DNA of 37,593 nucleotides from Desulfobulbaceae bacterium (lineage in GTDB: Bacteria; Desulfobacterota; Desulfobulbia; Desulfobulbales; Desulfobulbaceae). Under the pieces are notes generated by a model. It was given only the letters and a program-made list of their open reading frames with translations, searched no databases and was not told the DNA's origin. This document shows, in pieces, positions 33,843 through 37,593 of this stretch. Numbering within the stretch: position 1 is the stretch's first letter; each line of letters begins with the position of its first letter. Where the stretch lies: positions 1 through 37,593 of the forward strand of contig JANTGH010000019.1 of assembly GCA_024763055.1 (NCBI GenBank), in the 5' to 3' direction. Made by a program: the position numbers and the translations under genes.

Positions 33843-34955
33843 ATGCTTGCAAAAAAAATAAAAGTGCTTGTTGTGGACGATACTATTGTATACCGCAAGG
33901 CCGTCAGTGATGTTCTACAAGAGATCCCCGGAGTTGAGGTGGTCGGAGTTGCTCATAATGGCAAAATTGCAATGTCGAAAGTCAAAACCCTCAAGCCCGA
34001 TCTTCTCACCCTTGACATTGAAATGCCTGAAATGAACGGCATTGAAGTGTTGGAGCATCTGCACAAAGAAGCGCCCGGAGTCAGCGCCATCATGGTCTCC
34101 ACCCTGACCTCCGAAGGTGGGGACATGACCATGAAAGCGCTTGAGCTCGGCGCCTATGACTTCCTGCTCAAACCAAATACAACCAACATTGCCGACTCAA
34201 AAAAACAGTTACGTGGACTCCTGACACCTTTGATCAAGGCCTTTCAAACGGGCAGAACAACAGTCGGATCCATGGGTGGTCGGCCTCCACGTCCACGCCC
34301 TTTGCCGGCAGCAGGCAGGCAACGAACTCCTGCCCGTCCCGCCAACGCAGTTGCAAGGGGAGCCGTTCGACGGGGTAAATCCGAGATAGTGACCATCGGC
34401 ATTTCCACCGGCGGACCCAACGCGCTTGCACGGATGATGCCCATGCTGCCCGGTGACCTGGGAGTGCCCATTGTTCTGGTCCAGCACATGCCGCCGGTCT
34501 TCACCAAATCACTTGCCGCCAGCCTGAATGCGAAATGCGCTCTGTCCGTCAAAGAGGCTGAAGATGGTGAACCAATCCGGGCAAATGTCGCCTACATCGC
34601 TCCGGGAGGAAAACAGATGAAGCTGGTTGCCTCAACCGACGGACAAAACCGGCTAATCAAACTGACCAATGATCCCCCGGAAAATTCATGCAGACCGTCG
34701 GTCGACTATCTCTTCCGCTCGGTTGCCGACTACTATGTGGGCCGGACTACTGCCGTCATTATGACCGGTATGGGCTCGGACGGGACAAAGGGGCTGGAAA
34801 TCCTGAAGAAAAAATCGGCCGTCATCATCGGCCAGGACAGGGCGACATGCGTTGTCTACGGCATGCCCAAAACGCCGGCGGAAAAAGGACTGATTGATGT
34901 GGTCGCCCCGCTTGACCGCATTGCCGCTGAAATCACCAAGACGGTGAAAGGATAA
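33843..34955 (+). CDS. cheB: Chemotaxis response regulator methylesterase CheB
   Basis: A 370-residue protein-glutamate methylesterase/deamidase that demethylates MCPs for adaptation. The receiver (1-120) has acidic pocket VDD at 11-13, phospho-acceptor Asp58 and Lys110. A basic Pro/Arg-rich linker spans about 140-178. The catalytic domain has Ser188 (GISTGGPNAL), His215 (LVQHMPP) and Asp313 (MTGMGSDGTKG). The length is typical. AGG lies 6-8 nt before the ATG. A heptamer repeat tract lies just upstream. cheR follows after 13 bp. Confidence 0.96.
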   Translation: MLAKKIKVLVVDDTIVYRKAVSDVLQEIPGVEVVGVAHNGKIAMSKVKTLKPDLLTLDIEMPEMNGIEVLEHLHKEAPGVSAIMVSTLTSEGGDMTMKALELGAYDFLLKPNTTNIADSKKQLRGLLTPLIKAFQTGRTTVGSMGGRPPRPRPLPAAGRQRTPARPANAVARGAVRRGKSEIVTIGISTGGPNALARMMPMLPGDLGVPIVLVQHMPPVFTKSLAASLNAKCALSVKEAEDGEPIRANVAYIAPGGKQMKLVASTDGQNRLIKLTNDPPENSCRPSVDYLFRSVADYYVGRTTAVIMTGMGSDGTKGLEILKKKSAVIIGQDRATCVVYGMPKTPAEKGLIDVVAPLDRIAAEITKTVKG

Positions 34956-34968
34956 GCAGACCCGGGCC

Positions 34969-35805
34969 ATGATCAAGATCACTCCCGAAGAACTCAAGAC
35001 AATAACCGGCTATATTCACGATATTTCCGGTATCCATCTCGAGGCTTCAAAAAAATACCTTCTTGAAACAAGACTTTCCAGTGTTGTCGAAGAACACGGT
35101 TGCGGCAGCTATCAGGAACTCTACCAGAAGGCGAAACGGGATGCCCGCAAGGTCATTGAAAAACAGATCATTGATGCTATTTCCACCAACGAAACACTGT
35201 TCTTTCGAGATAACGGGCCCTTTGAACTGTTACGCAACAAAATTCTCCCGGACCTGATTGATGCCCGCACACCGAGATCACCACGCCTGAAAACACCCCT
35301 GCGCATCTGGAGCGCCGCCTCGTCCACCGGCCAGGAAGTGTACTCCATTGCCATTGTCCTCAAAGAATTGTTAAACGATATTTCTAAATACAATATCAAA
35401 CTGTTAGGTACCGACATTTCCGATGCGGCGGTCAAACAGGCCAGTATGGGAAAATACAATAAATTTGAAATTGAACGCGGCCTGACCCGAGACAAGCTCA
35501 ATAAATATTTTACCCTGTCCGGTGGGTTCTGGAAAATCAAGGATGAAATCAGGGCAATGGCTAATTTTCGCAAACTCAATCTCATGCTGCCCTTTGCCGG
35601 ATTAGGCAAATTTGATATTGTTTTTTGTCGAAATGTGGCTATTTATTTTACTCTCGAAGACCGGAAAAAACTGTTTAACAAAATTGCGGATATCCTTGAA
35701 CCGGACGGCTATCTCATTATCGGTTCAACGGAATCATTGACTGGTATCTGCTCTCGTTTTACGCCCAAAAGGCATTTGCGCTCAATTTTTTATCAATTGA
35801 AATAA
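34969..35805 (+). CDS. cheR: Chemotaxis protein methyltransferase CheR
   Basis: A 278-residue SAM-dependent glutamate methyltransferase acting on MCP signalling helices. The N-terminal helical domain (1-70) precedes ISTNETLFFRD (71-81), the SAM site WSAASSTGQEVYSIA (114-128), GTDISDAAV and FCRNVAIYF. There is no TPR extension. Both MCPs here lack a pentapeptide tether, so this CheR probably acts without tethering. It is the last gene of the chemosensory unit before a repeat array. Confidence 0.96.
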   Translation: MIKITPEELKTITGYIHDISGIHLEASKKYLLETRLSSVVEEHGCGSYQELYQKAKRDARKVIEKQIIDAISTNETLFFRDNGPFELLRNKILPDLIDARTPRSPRLKTPLRIWSAASSTGQEVYSIAIVLKELLNDISKYNIKLLGTDISDAAVKQASMGKYNKFEIERGLTRDKLNKYFTLSGGFWKIKDEIRAMANFRKLNLMLPFAGLGKFDIVFCRNVAIYFTLEDRKKLFNKIADILEPDGYLIIGSTESLTGICSRFTPKRHLRSIFYQLK

Positions 35806-35854
35806 TGATGTTCTGCTGAAAAGTGTTATCCTTGGAAAGTCGTTGAATCCGTCA

Positions 35855-36000
35855 TTCCTGAGGTAGTACGTCATCTGCGGGTGTTGTTGTCGGGGACGAA
35901 TCGTCATCCCCGGGTGTTGTTGTCGGGGACGAATCGTCATCCCCGAGTGTTGCTGTCGGGGACGAATCGTCATCCCCGAGTGTTGCTGTCGGGGATCCAG
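35855..36000. repeat. 33-bp tandem repeat array with hairpin-forming units
   Basis: A 33-bp unit begins at 35881, 35914, 35947 and 35980 (last copy partial, ending CGGGGATCCAG). Each unit holds CGGGGACGAATCG then TCATCCCCG, so it can fold on itself or pair with neighbours. The right edge continues into sequence repeated in inverted orientation at 23.24 kb. No gene is present in the 293-bp gap. Confidence 0.9.
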
Positions 36001-36098
36001 AAAGATGGTTGACCGCAAGATGCACTCTGGATTTAGGTTTAAGACTTTTTACGAAACCGACAAATAATGGCGCTTTGTTTTACGTTGGAGGATTCTTT

Positions 36099-36662
36099 AT
36101 GAACATGTCAATTCTTGTTGCCGACGATGATCCTGTAATCCGTCGTCTGTTGGAAAAAAGACTTGGGGACGTGGGATACGGTGTGACAGTTGCCGTTGAT
36201 GGCGTTGAAGCGGCCGGGAAGTTGGCTTCCTCCCATTTCGATGTGGTTATAACCGACCTCGTCATGCCGGGAGATATCGGTGGAATTGAACTTTTGCAGA
36301 TTGCAAAAGATAAGGATATAATGACGGAAGTCATTGTCATAACCGCACATTCATCAATTGACACCGCTGTGGATGCCATGAAAAAAGGGGCCGTTGATTA
36401 TCTTGAAAAACCGGTCAATTTTGATGAACTGTTCCTGCGGCTTGAAAAAATTGCTCAGCTTAAATCTCTTGTCCGTAATGCTGATGACCTGCGAAATGCC
36501 ATGGATGTCACCGAGTCGTCAGCCGCGCAAACTATTCAGAACCTGGAAATTACCGCTGCTGATTTACAGTTGAAAATTGATCAAATCGATACATTCCTTC
36601 GCGATTCTCAGCTTAATGAGTATGATAAAATTGACAAGGCGCTGCAGGTTATCGGTTCCTGA
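36099..36662 (+). CDS. Response regulator with receiver domain and C-terminal coiled coil
   Basis: A 187-residue protein; the start at 36099 has GGAGG 7 nt upstream. Residues 1-118 are a receiver with acidic pair D10/D11, phospho-acceptor Asp53 (ITDLVMPGDIGG), the Thr in VITAHSS and Lys104 (YLEKPVN). Residues about 120-187 have a heptad-like, probably coiled-coil pattern and no DNA-binding or enzymatic output domain. Its position just past cheR makes it a candidate output regulator for this chemosensory system, though it has its own leader. It could also pair with the HPt protein at 5.9 kb. Both links are inference. Confidence 0.85.
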   Translation: MNMSILVADDDPVIRRLLEKRLGDVGYGVTVAVDGVEAAGKLASSHFDVVITDLVMPGDIGGIELLQIAKDKDIMTEVIVITAHSSIDTAVDAMKKGAVDYLEKPVNFDELFLRLEKIAQLKSLVRNADDLRNAMDVTESSAAQTIQNLEITAADLQLKIDQIDTFLRDSQLNEYDKIDKALQVIGS

Positions 36663-36792
36663 CCCAGACATTTTTTGTTTTGAATCCACCGCCTATCCTG
36701 CATTATTCCATTGCAGCACTGCTTACTCCCCCTGCATATCCGCGGGTTCCCCTCTCCCCATACCAATATCTTAAAGCGCACAATATTTTACC

Positions 36793-37197
36793 ATGATACA
36801 ATCCGACCAATTTATCAGACTCCTTGAAATTATTGCACGCCTGAGGGACAAAAATGGCTGCCCGTGGGACAGGCAACAAACCCCGGCCGGTATAAAAAAA
36901 TATCTTCTTGAAGAAACAAATGAACTTGCCGAGGCCATTGATGACGGTAATCCCGCACACATCTGCGAAGAAATTGGTGATCTCTTCTATATACTGACCA
37001 TGCTCTGCGAAATGTTTCGCGAACAGGGACATTTTAACACCGATGATGCCCTGCAGTCGATTATCGACAAAATGATCTACCGGCACCCTCATGTGTTCGC
37101 AGACACCCCGACTGGTAATGAACAGGAACTCAAGGAGCAATGGGAGGCTATTAAAAAGCTGGAAAAACTACAGCCGGAAGCCAAAAACCGAACATAA
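36793..37197 (+). CDS. MazG-like nucleotide pyrophosphohydrolase (single domain)
   Basis: A 134-residue MazG-fold NTP pyrophosphohydrolase. It carries the pattern LRDKNGCPWDRQQT (17-30), the metal-binding E-E-x-x-E (40, 41, 44 in LEETNELAEAI) and E-x-x-D (60, 63 in EEIGDLFYIL), and the downstream KMIYRHPHVFAD. E. coli MazG has two such domains (about 260 residues), so this is the short form. It probably removes non-canonical or excess NTPs. No strong ribosome binding site was seen. It precedes the rpsF promoter. Confidence 0.9.
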   Translation: MIQSDQFIRLLEIIARLRDKNGCPWDRQQTPAGIKKYLLEETNELAEAIDDGNPAHICEEIGDLFYILTMLCEMFREQGHFNTDDALQSIIDKMIYRHPHVFADTPTGNEQELKEQWEAIKKLEKLQPEAKNRT

Positions 37198-37240
37198 ACC
37201 TTGTCCATCAATACTCATACCGGACAGATCTTTTTTATTC

Positions 37241-37268
37241 TTGACACAAATACCTTCAATGGTAATAT
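37241..37268 (+). promoter_or_regulatory. Sigma-70-like promoter of the rpsF operon
   Basis: TTGACA (37241-37246), a 16-nt spacer, and TAATAT (37263-37268) form a near-consensus promoter about 80 bp before rpsF, as expected for a highly expressed ribosomal protein operon. Confidence 0.75.
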
Positions 37269-37347
37269 AGAAAGTTTTAAATCATAACCTTCTCGCTCTC
37301 TCCTGAAAAGACTGAAGCGAGGGCCACATTGACCACGAGGAGGAATC

Positions 37348-37593
37348 ATGCGTCATTACGAAACCACTTTTATTCTCCGCCCAAATCTGGGTGAAGATCA
37401 ATTCACGGAAATCATTGATCGGACCTGTGCCATTATCACCGATGACGGGGGATCAATTATCAACACCGACCGTTGGGGTATCAAACTGTTGGCCTATGAA
37501 ATTAAAAAAGAGGTTCAGGGATATTATGTATGTCTGAATTATGCCGCTCCCGGTAAGACTGTTAACGAGATCGAACGCATTTTCCGTATTGAC
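37348..37593 (+). CDS. rpsF: 30S ribosomal protein S6, 5' part (cut by window end)
   Basis: The first 82 codons of S6, MRHYETTFILRPNLGEDQ..., with the family-typical DRWGIKLLAYEIKKEVQGYYV segment that contacts 16S rRNA and S18. GAGGAGG lies 5 nt before the ATG. The gene is open to the window edge. rpsR and rplI would normally follow. A strong promoter lies upstream. Confidence 0.96.
   Translation, partial: MRHYETTFILRPNLGEDQFTEIIDRTCAIITDDGGSIINTDRWGIKLLAYEIKKEVQGYYVCLNYAAPGKTVNEIERIFRID

Noticed and set aside
35782-36018. 78-codon minus-strand frame with an 11-residue peptide repeat
   Set aside because: It is the translation of the 33-bp hairpin array; the periodicity is explained by DNA structure.

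Overview
The window looks like chromosome of a Gram-negative sulfur/sulfate-metabolising bacterium, most likely a Desulfobulbales-type member of the Desulfobacterota (former Deltaproteobacteria). This is inferred from the protein family mix: a DsrE/F-like protein, a triple-rhodanese lipoprotein, an AF1514-family small protein, a two-CW-type cysteine protein, a c-type-heme chemoreceptor, long-form HisG, and dispersed GTCATTCCCGC / CCCCGA-type palindromic repeats. No phage, integrase, transposase, rRNA, tRNA or CRISPR array was seen.

Layout. 1-9.2 kb: hrpA helicase, a small AF1514-like protein, the triple-rhodanese lipoprotein, an HPt phosphotransfer protein, tsaC (TTG start, overlapping the gene before it) and a purD-purE fusion. 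9.2-10.5 kb: a TetR regulator with its own operator/promoter, a bidirectional terminator and a DsrE-like protein. 10.8-15.1 kb (minus strand): rpoH (sigma-32) with a three-codon leader ORF, a long hairpin, a DegT-type aminotransferase, a TPR protein and greA. 15.4-17.2 kb: lepA. 17.2-22.1 kb: 25-bp tandem repeat arrays flanking a secreted FG-GAP-like protein gene and a porin gene, each with a clear terminator. 22.1-26.1 kb: two-CW protein, engB, hisG, hisI, a small Cys protein, a SlyD-like FKBP and a small conserved protein.

26.3-35.8 kb is a chemosensory operon on the plus strand: hybrid cheA (HPt, kinase, two CheW-like domains, receiver), an MCP with a periplasmic CxxCH heme motif, an MCP with a dCache-type sensor and an eight-cysteine insert after HAMP, cheW, cheB and cheR. 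A receiver/coiled-coil response regulator follows after a 33-bp repeat array. The stretch ends with a MazG-like pyrophosphohydrolase and the start of rpsF behind a strong sigma-70-like promoter.

The most interesting content is the chemosensory module. It pairs a probable haem sensor with a Cys-rich receptor whose insert resembles a stand-alone protein encoded about 8 kb away, and it has a heptanucleotide repeat tract just before cheB. The 25-bp tandem arrays, which alone end in a complementary arm, are the most unusual non-coding structure.
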